Below, in pieces: positions 15,570 through 25,315 of a DNA stretch of 30,445 nucleotides (positions within the stretch are counted from its first letter, which is position 1; each line of letters opens with the position of its first letter). A program made the translations under genes and the position numbers. The notes under the pieces are model-generated. The model saw nothing but the letters and a program-made list of their open reading frames with translations, was not told where the DNA came from and made no database searches. The stretch lies in IMG/VR virus record IMGVR_UViG_3300022927_000081, positions 1 through 30,445 of that record; one strand, written 5' to 3'. This stretch comes from a virus.

Positions 15570-17165
15570 ATGTCATTTGCAGACGGACTAGAGAGCGGAA
15601 TTAATTTAAGTCTTAAGATTTCTGCCTTACAATTACAGAAAGAACAAGAAGAAAGGCTTAGAGATAAAGCCACATTAGATGCAATTACTGCACAGTCAAC
15701 AATTCAAAAAAATCTTTTAGAGGCTGAAAAAACTCAAGCAGAAATCCAAGATTTAAATTATAAAAATACTGCCCAGTACAGAGCGAGAGAAGAAGCCGTT
15801 GTTGAATCAACAATTAATTGGCGTGATGCTGTAACATCAGATATTAAACAAAGCACCGAAGAGGCTGCAAAAATTGCACAACGAAATGACGACGTAGAAG
15901 ACTGGAATCTTACTACTGAGTTTTTATCAAGTGCTATGCGTTGGTCAAAAGACCCGCAGCTAGTTGAGCTTAGGCAGTCTAACGCACCTGAGTGGCAGGC
16001 TTGGCAAAATAACTCATTAAAAATTATTAATAGGCTTCAAGAAAATGGAAGCGACATACCTGAATATTTTAATCCTAGGTATGCACAGGCTCAGGCAAGA
16101 CTGGCAGAAGTATTAGAACCAACAAACCCAGAGCTTAATTTAGAGACAATAGATCTTGGTGACTATGCGGAAGATATTAGTGCAGTATTTAGACCAAAGC
16201 TTTCAGCGTATTTAGGCAAGCAATATAAAGACGATAAGGGTAACGAGGGAGAGATCACAGACATAAGAATGACTGGTGCCTTTGAATCTATAGAGGGTGG
16301 CAAGAAGTCATTGATAGGTACTCAATATACTATCTTAACCCCGTCAGGCGAAACCAAAACAGTAGAAGGTTTTTTACCCGATAGATCACAAAAAGTTATA
16401 AGAGGTGATATTGAAAAATCAGACGCAGTAGCCGTGTCAACAGCGGACCTTATTGATCAGGTATCTGCTGGCAGACATTTGCTTGGCACCGCCTTAGATA
16501 ACCCAAGCATGATTCAAATTATGCAGGAAATAAACAGCATTAACTCAGCCAAATATTTTCCACCAGATCAAAAGTTTGAAGGTTTGATATTAGAAACCGC
16601 AGAAGAACTAAGAGATCAAAGCAATCTTGATATAGAAGACAAAAAAGTAAAGCTCGGAATCGGAAGATTTTCTAGACTTCCCTTTGACAGCACAGATAAA
16701 GCAGATATGGAAACAGTTGATTCTGGTCTTAGATCTTTATCTCAAGGATTTGATGGTTTTGGAGATTATCTAAATAAAAAAACTATTGATGGCAAAACAT
16801 ACCTCACTCTTCCTCAAGGCGAAACTATTGATGGAATTATTAATAAAACAAAACTTACTGTAGAGGAATCATTAAGACAGGCTAGGTCTGCAACAAGAAT
16901 ACCTTCTGGGAGTGCGGCGTCTGGTGTTAGATCTAAAAAATCATATGATTTCACAGTTGGCAACCAACCATTAGCAATTAACAGAAATGAACCACAAGCC
17001 AGTTATTTGCCAAAACTTAAACAAGCTTATGGCAATGATGTTATTGATAACGCAATTACTGATATTCAAAACGAGCTTTCACAAACTTATTCTGGCGATG
17101 TAACAGACAATGACTTTGCCTTATTAAGCGAACTTTATTACTACCTAGGAACAAGGAGAAGATAG
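15570..17165 (+). CDS. Candidate ejection protein with coiled-coil N-terminus
   Basis: 531 residues. A long N-terminal coiled coil (~20-75; LQLQKEQEERLRDKATLDA, NLLEAEKTQAEIQDLNYK) is followed by a mixed helical region (~85-180, DVEDWNLTTEFLSSAMRW) and a beta-containing segment (~205-290, GKQYKDDKGNEGEITDIR, YTILTPSGETKTVEGF). The C-terminal half is helical with a Ser/Gly linker (RIPSGSAASGVRSK). It directly precedes the giant polyvalent gene, the place that T7 gp15-like ejection proteins occupy. Function is inferred. No Shine-Dalgarno is obvious before the ATG, which lies three bases after the preceding stop. Confidence 0.5.
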   Translation: MSFADGLESGINLSLKISALQLQKEQEERLRDKATLDAITAQSTIQKNLLEAEKTQAEIQDLNYKNTAQYRAREEAVVESTINWRDAVTSDIKQSTEEAAKIAQRNDDVEDWNLTTEFLSSAMRWSKDPQLVELRQSNAPEWQAWQNNSLKIINRLQENGSDIPEYFNPRYAQAQARLAEVLEPTNPELNLETIDLGDYAEDISAVFRPKLSAYLGKQYKDDKGNEGEITDIRMTGAFESIEGGKKSLIGTQYTILTPSGETKTVEGFLPDRSQKVIRGDIEKSDAVAVSTADLIDQVSAGRHLLGTALDNPSMIQIMQEINSINSAKYFPPDQKFEGLILETAEELRDQSNLDIEDKKVKLGIGRFSRLPFDSTDKADMETVDSGLRSLSQGFDGFGDYLNKKTIDGKTYLTLPQGETIDGIINKTKLTVEESLRQARSATRIPSGSAASGVRSKKSYDFTVGNQPLAINRNEPQASYLPKLKQAYGNDVIDNAITDIQNELSQTYSGDVTDNDFALLSELYYYLGTRRR

Positions 17166-17166
17166 T

Positions 17167-20100
17167 GTGGCAAAGAAACCTATATCTGAATATGAGCCAA
17201 GATTCCCAGAGGAAGAGGTAGAAGAAGAACTACAGCCGATAGAAGAGCCCGAGGTTAGTCTTAAGCCAATATCTGAATATGTTCCTCGGGAAGAAGAGCT
17301 AGAGCCAACCACATCTGATATTGCTTTTGGAACTAAAGCACCAACATTAAACTATAGAACGGGCGAGCTTACTTTCCAAGATGAGGAAGGTAACGAAAAA
17401 AAAGATCTTGTAGATATTCCCAAGTTTTCTGATTTTATTTCTAGTGTATATTCTGGCACAAAAGATTTTTTATCTGGTATACCAGTTGGTGCACAAGCAG
17501 CCCTTCCCGGTTTCTTGCAGGGATTTAACGGAATTAAAAGAAAAGCAGTAGAGTCTTATTTTTCTGAACTAAAGGGTGAGAGACCGGCTTCTTGGGTTAC
17601 AGATAACCCAATGCTGTTTGCCGACGCATCGATCATCACAATGCAACAAACAGGTGAGTTGCAAAAATATGATTCAAACCCTGAATATCAACAACAAATT
17701 AAAAATGATTTGCTTACGTTTCTCGGGGAAAATGAAAAAGAATATACAAGGCTACAAAAAAAATTAGATAAAATTTATAAAGACGCAGATCTTGGTGATA
17801 TAGGTACAGCCGCAGCACAGGGATTTCAAAGTTTTATTCAACAAGCACCTGTGCTTTTATATGCTGGCTATACAAAAAATCCATATGTTGCATATTCAAT
17901 GCTGCCAATGTTTGCAGTACAAGAATCTGGTCGATCCTATCAACAGGCAAGAATGGAGGGATTGTCAATTGATGCAGCCAGCTTAAATGCAAACATAAAT
18001 GGCACGTTAGAATTTATTACAGAGGCAGTGCCAACAAAAAAACTATCTGATCTATTTACAAAATCATATAAAAAGAACGAGAGCGTTTATAAAAGTTTAG
18101 CCAGAGATGGGTTCAATGTGACTCTTAATGAGTTCGGTTGGGAAACTGTAAACGGTGTTGCACAAGAGCTAAACAACACAGCCTTTGGTCTACAGACACA
18201 ATTAAGGGAAGTCAGAGAAGCGTCAAAAGACCCTTTGTACACAGGACCAAGAGAAATAGATGTTTTTAGAGACATTGCTTTTAATTCTTTCTTTGCTTCT
18301 TTAGCGGGAAGTGGGTCTGCAATTACTGCAAGAGGAGTTTTTGAATTAGCACCAGAAGTAAAACAATCTTTATTAGAGCTTGATCCAAATAAAGCACGTG
18401 TGCTTGCTAGGGAATTGGAAACAGCCGTAAAAAATGCAGACTTCCTTGGTCAGGCAATAGACCAAACAACTCTTGATATATTAAACACGGGTATAGATGG
18501 TACAACCCCGCTAGACCCTGAAGACTTTTTAACAAATAACTATTTAAACTATCAGCTTGGTGAGGTCGTACAGCTACCACCAGAGCCAGAGATAGACGAA
18601 CTAGATGTCATGAGACAAAGAAAGTCTGCTGGAGAAATAGTAAGACCGCAAGACCTAGAGGCTGCACAAAAGGTTTTTAGTCCTACAACCACAGAGATAG
18701 ATGAGGATGTTTCTCCGGAAGTTAGAGAGACCACAGAAGATTTATTAAATGATATAGAAATATCAGAACTTGACGGTAAGATAAATCCAATAAGTTTCCA
18801 AGAAATAAACCCACAAGAGAAAGATGCTATTAAATCTAACATAGTAAATTCTAGAAGATTCAATATGGATGACTTTTTGGTTGAGGGCTTTACCGAACAA
18901 GACATGGACGACTACACCTCAAGACTTAGGGACTTTAACGAGGTTGAGTCAGACAACTTATCCACATCTATAGCGGTTCTTAATCAGGCAGGGATGCCTT
19001 TTGAAATAATAGAAGACATCACATTCTTTGGAATGATTGGTAACGACGAGCGTTCAGGAAAAGCAGTTAGCACACCGTATGCTGTATATAATCCAGCTTT
19101 TAGAAATGTAGGTTTTACAAAACTTTCGGGAATTTCTTATGACGCTGACACCGCAAGAAAAACCCTTGTCGGCTTATCAACCCACAACCTTAATACAACA
19201 GCAGCTCTTGCTCATGAGCTAGGTCACCACATAGATTATGGTTTCTTTGATTACGGAGAATCTGCACACTTTGACAGTCCTCTGTTTGAAATTCCAGAAT
19301 ATGAAATAGCAACCTCATTGGCTGACGAAATTGAAAAAGTACCAACCAGATTTAAGCAGCGAACATACAACGATGCTGGGTTTAGACAAAGAAATCCAGA
19401 GCTTGTCATTAAGTCTGGTACCAAGGGTCCAATTATTAGAGAAGCCTTTGCAATTCTTAATAACGAAAACCTAACACGCATGAATCTAAAAAAAGAAGAT
19501 GGTGTTTATTTTGAAGGACGTTTACTTGAGTACCCAATGAGCTCTTATATTTCTACCATGCATGCGATAGCACAAGGAGCAGATCCTGCGGTAGCACAAA
19601 GACAACTTAGATTTATTAAGGGTGAGATTTTTGCACAAATGCACAACCTGTATTACACTAACAGGAGTCTACTAGAGCAATATGCACCAGAGACAGTTAA
19701 ACTTATTGATAGGGTAAACAATGAAATTTCAGTTGACGGATTTGGAAACAAAAGCAGCGGAATACTTCGTGCGTTTCGGTCACCCCGTGCCCCTAGAAGT
19801 GTATCGGTTTCAGCCGAAAGAACAGACACAACAACAGATAGAACTATCCCTTCAGAAGGACCAGCCGGTGGAGAGCTGGCAGCAGAGGTCCCAACAGAAG
19901 GACGGGACGATATACGACCTCCAGTACGAACAAGGGTCGGAACAACAGGTCAATATGTAGGAGCACCCGAGGGTGTCACAACTCCCCAAGCTCTTGGGGC
20001 TTTAAGAAGAAAAATAGCAGGACTTACTCAAGAGGGTGAAGCTGGTAGATTTTGGTATGAACAAAGCGGTCAAGCTCTACTCGATGTAACAAACGGCGAT

Positions 20101-23100
20101 AAAAAAGAAGCAGATCTTTTAGCACAAGCTATAGCCATCACATCTCCCGGTACACCAGTAAGCACAAATATGGTTTATGCAATACAAGCCTACAATCAAT
20201 ATAAGGCTGGCAGACCAATTAACACTGGTAGATTCCCACAATCAATGAACAAAAAGTTAGAAGATATTTTTTCGGGAAAAGATTGGGGCGGTAGAAAAAC
20301 AAATAGTTTTTATGCAAACATTATAGGATTTATTGATCCAACAAAAGAGCAAGCTGTTACTACAGACCTTTGGATGGTAAGAGCCTTTGGATATAAAACA
20401 GAAGCACCATCTCCAAGACAATATGATTTTGTAGAACAAGAGGTGCAAAGAATTGCAAACGATCTTGGATGGGAACCAAGGCAGGTACAGGCAGCTATAT
20501 GGGTTGCTAAAAAATCACAGGACGAAGGAACCTCACCGGAGGTTTCTAAATATGATTACAGTGATGCGTTAAAAGAAAACCTTGCACAAATTAGCTGGGA
20601 GTCTAAACCCGGAGATACAACCAACCACATGCCAGAGGTAAAAGATGCAACCTATGAACAACTACAAGAATATCATGTAGCAGTATCTAAAGCTTTTCTT
20701 GATCAAGACGGCAACGACATTATTGCAAAAGAACTTGACTTATTAACTCCCGGTAACTTTGAAGCACCGGGATATTTTGAGCAGGCTGTAAGCCCGGGAA
20801 CACAAACCGAAGCCGTGCTTGCTAAAAAATACAAAGCACAAAAAGATGAAATAACAGCATTAGATCCAGCATCGCAAGATTTAGCAGAAGCATATGCAGC
20901 TGTTGTTGGTATTTTATTAAAACAAGATGGTGTTGGTTATCATAAACCTTTCTTTCAAAAGAACATTGCAAAGAAAGACTTAAATGGTTTTGAAATAAAT
21001 ATTGGCAGACCACTGTCCCAACAAGAGACTGTTGCTGTTGCTGAAGCAATTGCACAAGAGTCAGGCAATACAGAATATAATCCTATTGCATCTCCAAGGG
21101 GAGCAAGAATAATTAACTTTGATTATGTTGGAATTGACAACATCAAGTTTAGGTCAATTGTTGAACGAGCACTAAATAGTGTACAATTTGATAATAACGA
21201 AGATGTTAGGCTGACACACTTTGCAGCTAACACTGGTTACCTAGGAAACAACTGGGAGGTTGACAAAAATGGCGAAGGTTACTTACGAGATAGCAGACGA
21301 ATTTCACCCGATCTTCAAGGAAGGGTTGAAAGTCTCATCAGGAAAATCCAACCGAGAATTCAAGAAGTTGATCAAGACTTCTCAGAGCGATATGGATGGA
21401 CAAGAAATGAATCCATCAACACCAACTACAGACTCAGACCAGAAGACCTAGACGCAGAATCCAGAGCAGCAGTATTTGAGGGCAACAGGCTTGTTGAACC
21501 AGCCTATGTTGATTTTCCAATGCAAGCAATTAAAAATATTCAACAAAGGTCTTATAAAATTTATCCAACTCTTTTTCCCAAGGCTTACGACTCAGAAGAG
21601 GACCTAAAAAAAACAAGAGATTGGATTGATGAAAACAATATAAATCCATATAGGTCTGGTGATGTAGTGTTTGGAAGCCCGCAAGTAGTAAGTGATTTTA
21701 TTATTAGAATGCCCATTAACGATTTTCTAAAATTAACAACAACAACAGATGAACAAATTGAAAACATTAAGCTAAGGGGTCCGGCGTACAGTCTCCGTAG
21801 ACCAAGAAAAGAAGAAGATGGTGTGTTTAAGGAAGATGTATCTTTTAGATTTGACCCCGCTGAAATGGATGAAAACCCATCACGAACAATAGCAACATTT
21901 CTTGCTATAGACCCAGATGGTAAGGTGATTGGTCATGAGGGTAGACATAGATCAGCCTTAGCTCTACAAGACGGAGCACAAACAATTCCAGTAAATATAC
22001 AAATAGGCTATAACACAGAGAGCAGAGCTGCCTTTGAATCTATTGCAGAAAAAATGTTCAAAGAAACAGGGGATATTCCAAGAACATTGAAAGACTATGG
22101 AATTGATATTTTTAAACCTCAGTCTTTTTCGGGGCTTGAAGCAAGAAAAAACTATGAGTTTGATACTAACAACTATGAGTCAGCAGCAATTATAGGAGAC
22201 GGACAAGCAGCCCTTGATGTTGCTCAAGGACAAGATACCCCGGGAGTCATGAAGCCCGAAGATTCGGATATGCTTATGGAAGTCCCACCAGAGAAAGGAA
22301 GCAAACCACCACCATCAGACCCAAACCAAAATAGACAATTTACTTTAATGGATGAGAACTGGTTTGAAAATAAGTTTAGAAACTTTAAAGTAAATATTGT
22401 TAATAACTTTGACCCGGCTTTTACTGTAGAAAATACAATTAAATCTCAGTTCGGACCCGAGGCAATCGAGGGAAAAAGAATAACTGACGAAACAGATTTA
22501 TATCACGGCAAAGTAAAAACTGGTGTAGAGAAGTTTGAAAGACAGGCTGAAACTTTAATTAAGTTTATTGTTGATAACGGATACACAATAGATCAATACA
22601 ATAAGTTTATATACAACCTACATGCACCCGAAAGAAATGAATATATAAATAGCCTTAGAGAACCCGGACAACCCGGATCTGTTAAATATAAAGACAGAGG
22701 ATCTGGAATTAAAACAGAGGATGCTATTAAGTATTTAAAAAGAAACGGTGTTATATACAAAGACGGAAAAGCAAGAGCGGTTGCTGCCAAAGGTAAAATA
22801 TTAATGGAGGCTTACAACAAATACCATAAGCCAATTATAGATAACACAATAAAGCTTTATAAAGACAATGGTCTTGTTGATCAAGAGAACCTTGCAGACT
22901 GGAAGGATAGATATGACTATTATGTCCCGCTTGCCGGTTTTGCAGCAGACACACTTAAGAAAGGATCTTCTCCATCTAGTAAGGGCAATGGTTCTATATC
23001 TCAAGCCTTCTCTGTATCCGGTGCTGAAGTTAAAAGAGCTAAAGGAAGAACATCACAGGCTGACTTTGCATTAGAGCAAACTTTAGGCAGGGCATCAGCC

Positions 23101-25275
23101 GCCGTTATTAGATCAGAAAAAAATAATATTGTTACCAAGCTAGCAAACTTAGCAAGAGAATTTCCTAACGCAGATGTATGGGAAGTTAAGGGTAAGAATA
23201 AATTTATGGCAGCCAAGCCACAATGGGATGGTCAGAAAGCTATATTCTCATTTAAAGAAGATGGTAAAGAAAAGGTTGTTATTATTAGAAACGAGAGACT
23301 TGCTAAAGGTATGGCTGGATGGGACACAGATACAAGCGGCAGAATAATGAGTACCGTTGCAAGTGTGACCAGAGGTCTTGCTATGGTAAACACCGTATTA
23401 GATCCAGAGTTTATGATTACAAACTTTGCTCGTGACTTTCAAGCTGCCGGTTTAAATTTGGCAGCCGAGCAAGAGCTTGTTGGTGGAAGAGCTGAAGGTC
23501 TTAAAATCCTAGAAGAAAAGTTTGGATTTAGAAGCGTATTTAAAAACATGGGCGTTTTAAAACGTGGAGAAACTTTTAAAGAGATGAGTGCGGAAGATCA
23601 AAAATATTATGATGCATTTAAAGAGTCTGGAGCCGAGACAGGATATGTGGTGCCACCAACTATTGAAAAGATACAGAGTGATCTTAACAACATGGCAGAT
23701 ATGTACAAAGGAACATTTAAAGGCAATGCTAAAAAAGCCATACAATCAGTTTATAAGCCAATTGAAATAGCTAACACTGTTGTTGAAAACGGCACTAGGT
23801 TTACTGCCTTCAGATCAGCCATAGAATTACAAGGTGGCATTGATAATGTAACCCCGGAACAAATTAAGAAAGCCGCAATATTGGCAAAGAATTTAACTAT
23901 TAACTTTAATAGAAAAGGAATACAAGGCAATGGTCTTAATGCAATGTATATGTTCTTTAATGCGTCAGTTCAGGGCTCTGTTAATTTCTTTAGAGGTTAT
24001 GGTCCCGGTGGAGTATCACAAAGAAAACTAAAACTTGCAGGTGGATTGGTATCTATAGGATTTATTTCAACCCTTTATAACTTAATGTCTTCACCAGAAG
24101 ATGAAGATGGAATGTTGATATATCAAAAATATCCAGATTATAAAAAGAAAACAAACTATTTAATTATGTTAGCAACGCCTGAAATTAATTTTAAAGATGG
24201 TGAATTATCTTTTGAAAGAAAAGATTCTACAGAGGTAGTTAACTTTAATGGTAAACCAGTTGCGGTTACTATACCTTTGCCCTATGGGTTTAATGTTTTT
24301 CATAATCTTGGTCGCACAATGGCTGAGCTTATGTACACAAATTCAGTAGAGGGAAGTAACATAACGTCGCTAGAGAACGCAGCTGTAGAGCTTGCTGATG
24401 TAATGACAGGATCATTCTCACCAATAGGCATTGCAGAAACCAAAGAAAAAGGCTTTGGATCTATTTTTCCTAAAGCATTAAAAACAGGAACGCCGACTAT
24501 CGCTAAACCAATAGTAGAACTCTCAATGAATGAAAATTGGTTTGGTGCTCCAATATATCCAGAACAATTCCCGGGAGATTACACACCAAAATCTAAACTT
24601 AGAAAAAGATCTGATAATGAGTGGATAGCTGCCGTAACAAGTTTTATGAATGATGTTACTGGGGGCAATGACTATTATGCCGGTCAGGTAGATCTGTCAC
24701 CACAAACCATAGGTTACTTAGTTGCATATGGCACAGGCGGTATTGGTAGGACCATTGGTAGATCAAGTCAGCTGGTTGTAGATGGTGCTAAAGAAATAGC
24801 CGAAAGAGGTTTTGGTGAGGGTCAGGGTGCTATAAGAACAAGAGAACTTAATCAAATACCTTTTGTTAGAAGATTGTTAGCCGTCCCTGAAGACCATGTA
24901 ACAAGCAGATTATTTTACGATGCGGTGGTTGATGTTGAATCTTACTCTCAAAACTATTTAAGAAATGAACAAGATCCGAACGTGTCAGTGGAAGACACAA
25001 ATAAAATTTATAATGCGAGACCAAACCTTCTTGACTTATCTGACACCATTCCATTGTCAGCCAAAGCTGATCGTGCAGAAGTTGTTTCTGAAAAAGAAAG
25101 CAGTTTAAAAATTATTAAAAATTTACGCAAAGAAATGATGGACAATGAAGAATATAAAAAATCTAATCCAAGGTTTTATTATAAAGAACAGGAAAGAATT
25201 GAAGATGAGATACTCGCAGAAATGAAAGTTTTTATTAGATCTTATAACGCAGCAATAGCAAAAGATAAAAAGTAA
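17167..25275 (+). CDS. Giant polyvalent ejection protein (zincin, ParB-like, LPD38-like)
   Basis: 2702 residues from GTG with aaggag upstream. In order: acidic N-terminus with KPISEYxPR twice (4-12, 33-41); helical, partly hydrophobic region (~95-420); metallopeptidase-like domain with HELGH at 683-687 and possible third zinc ligand Glu820 (KGEIFAQ); disordered linker (~855-935); domain with TTDLWMVRAFG and LGWEPRQVQAAIW (~940-1160; resembles the phage-polyvalent domain I know as DUF7178); alpha/beta region; ParB-like segment (~1505-1640) with GHEGRHR at 1589-1595; and from ~1725 a C-terminal LPD38-like region with DPEFMITNFARDFQ (from 2079) and a hydrophobic helix near 2294. Such proteins are packaged and injected with DNA to open the envelope and act in the cell. 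No transglycosylase motif is evident. Confidence 0.75.
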   Translation: MAKKPISEYEPRFPEEEVEEELQPIEEPEVSLKPISEYVPREEELEPTTSDIAFGTKAPTLNYRTGELTFQDEEGNEKKDLVDIPKFSDFISSVYSGTKDFLSGIPVGAQAALPGFLQGFNGIKRKAVESYFSELKGERPASWVTDNPMLFADASIITMQQTGELQKYDSNPEYQQQIKNDLLTFLGENEKEYTRLQKKLDKIYKDADLGDIGTAAAQGFQSFIQQAPVLLYAGYTKNPYVAYSMLPMFAVQESGRSYQQARMEGLSIDAASLNANINGTLEFITEAVPTKKLSDLFTKSYKKNESVYKSLARDGFNVTLNEFGWETVNGVAQELNNTAFGLQTQLREVREASKDPLYTGPREIDVFRDIAFNSFFASLAGSGSAITARGVFELAPEVKQSLLELDPNKARVLARELETAVKNADFLGQAIDQTTLDILNTGIDGTTPLDPEDFLTNNYLNYQLGEVVQLPPEPEIDELDVMRQRKSAGEIVRPQDLEAAQKVFSPTTTEIDEDVSPEVRETTEDLLNDIEISELDGKINPISFQEINPQEKDAIKSNIVNSRRFNMDDFLVEGFTEQDMDDYTSRLRDFNEVESDNLSTSIAVLNQAGMPFEIIEDITFFGMIGNDERSGKAVSTPYAVYNPAFRNVGFTKLSGISYDADTARKTLVGLSTHNLNTTAALAHELGHHIDYGFFDYGESAHFDSPLFEIPEYEIATSLADEIEKVPTRFKQRTYNDAGFRQRNPELVIKSGTKGPIIREAFAILNNENLTRMNLKKEDGVYFEGRLLEYPMSSYISTMHAIAQGADPAVAQRQLRFIKGEIFAQMHNLYYTNRSLLEQYAPETVKLIDRVNNEISVDGFGNKSSGILRAFRSPRAPRSVSVSAERTDTTTDRTIPSEGPAGGELAAEVPTEGRDDIRPPVRTRVGTTGQYVGAPEGVTTPQALGALRRKIAGLTQEGEAGRFWYEQSGQALLDVTNGDKKEADLLAQAIAITSPGTPVSTNMVYAIQAYNQYKAGRPINTGRFPQSMNKKLEDIFSGKDWGGRKTNSFYANIIGFIDPTKEQAVTTDLWMVRAFGYKTEAPSPRQYDFVEQEVQRIANDLGWEPRQVQAAIWVAKKSQDEGTSPEVSKYDYSDALKENLAQISWESKPGDTTNHMPEVKDATYEQLQEYHVAVSKAFLDQDGNDIIAKELDLLTPGNFEAPGYFEQAVSPGTQTEAVLAKKYKAQKDEITALDPASQDLAEAYAAVVGILLKQDGVGYHKPFFQKNIAKKDLNGFEINIGRPLSQQETVAVAEAIAQESGNTEYNPIASPRGARIINFDYVGIDNIKFRSIVERALNSVQFDNNEDVRLTHFAANTGYLGNNWEVDKNGEGYLRDSRRISPDLQGRVESLIRKIQPRIQEVDQDFSERYGWTRNESINTNYRLRPEDLDAESRAAVFEGNRLVEPAYVDFPMQAIKNIQQRSYKIYPTLFPKAYDSEEDLKKTRDWIDENNINPYRSGDVVFGSPQVVSDFIIRMPINDFLKLTTTTDEQIENIKLRGPAYSLRRPRKEEDGVFKEDVSFRFDPAEMDENPSRTIATFLAIDPDGKVIGHEGRHRSALALQDGAQTIPVNIQIGYNTESRAAFESIAEKMFKETGDIPRTLKDYGIDIFKPQSFSGLEARKNYEFDTNNYESAAIIGDGQAALDVAQGQDTPGVMKPEDSDMLMEVPPEKGSKPPPSDPNQNRQFTLMDENWFENKFRNFKVNIVNNFDPAFTVENTIKSQFGPEAIEGKRITDETDLYHGKVKTGVEKFERQAETLIKFIVDNGYTIDQYNKFIYNLHAPERNEYINSLREPGQPGSVKYKDRGSGIKTEDAIKYLKRNGVIYKDGKARAVAAKGKILMEAYNKYHKPIIDNTIKLYKDNGLVDQENLADWKDRYDYYVPLAGFAADTLKKGSSPSSKGNGSISQAFSVSGAEVKRAKGRTSQADFALEQTLGRASAAVIRSEKNNIVTKLANLAREFPNADVWEVKGKNKFMAAKPQWDGQKAIFSFKEDGKEKVVIIRNERLAKGMAGWDTDTSGRIMSTVASVTRGLAMVNTVLDPEFMITNFARDFQAAGLNLAAEQELVGGRAEGLKILEEKFGFRSVFKNMGVLKRGETFKEMSAEDQKYYDAFKESGAETGYVVPPTIEKIQSDLNNMADMYKGTFKGNAKKAIQSVYKPIEIANTVVENGTRFTAFRSAIELQGGIDNVTPEQIKKAAILAKNLTINFNRKGIQGNGLNAMYMFFNASVQGSVNFFRGYGPGGVSQRKLKLAGGLVSIGFISTLYNLMSSPEDEDGMLIYQKYPDYKKKTNYLIMLATPEINFKDGELSFERKDSTEVVNFNGKPVAVTIPLPYGFNVFHNLGRTMAELMYTNSVEGSNITSLENAAVELADVMTGSFSPIGIAETKEKGFGSIFPKALKTGTPTIAKPIVELSMNENWFGAPIYPEQFPGDYTPKSKLRKRSDNEWIAAVTSFMNDVTGGNDYYAGQVDLSPQTIGYLVAYGTGGIGRTIGRSSQLVVDGAKEIAERGFGEGQGAIRTRELNQIPFVRRLLAVPEDHVTSRLFYDAVVDVESYSQNYLRNEQDPNVSVEDTNKIYNARPNLLDLSDTIPLSAKADRAEVVSEKESSLKIIKNLRKEMMDNEEYKKSNPRFYYKEQERIEDEILAEMKVFIRSYNAAIAKDKK
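19721..19960 (+). CDS. Candidate nested gene in another frame inside the giant gene
   Basis: 79 codons, ATG preceded by ataggg with six bases spacing, ending TAG. It lies in the +1-shifted frame exactly over the low-complexity linker of the giant protein. The product looks protein-like: LTDLETKAAEYFVRFGHPVP, then LEVYRFQPKEQ, a Gln-rich helix, and PVESWQQRSQQKDGTIYDLQ. The giant frame here uses Arg codons CGT, CGG and CGA that are scarce elsewhere in this gene. Against it: third-position AT bias favours the giant frame, and chance open frames of 60-75 codons are common in this window. Treat as a hypothesis. Confidence 0.3.
   Translation: MKFQLTDLETKAAEYFVRFGHPVPLEVYRFQPKEQTQQQIELSLQKDQPVESWQQRSQQKDGTIYDLQYEQGSEQQVNM
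21269..21451 (+). CDS. Second candidate nested gene inside the giant gene
   Basis: 60 codons in the shifted frame, ATG preceded by GGGAGG with nine bases spacing, a better ribosome site than many accepted genes here. The product begins MAKVTYEIADEFHPIFKEGL and continues with a Lys-rich helix (SNREFKKLIKT) and a polar tail. The main frame over the same bases (LQGRVESLIRKIQPRIQEVD) also looks like a real helix, so both frames could be functional or this could be chance. No function can be named. Confidence 0.28.
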   Translation: MAKVTYEIADEFHPIFKEGLKVSSGKSNREFKKLIKTSQSDMDGQEMNPSTPTTDSDQKT

Positions 25276-25315
25276 AAAGCGAAGCCGCCAAACATACAGT
25301 AAAAAGGGGGGTTAT

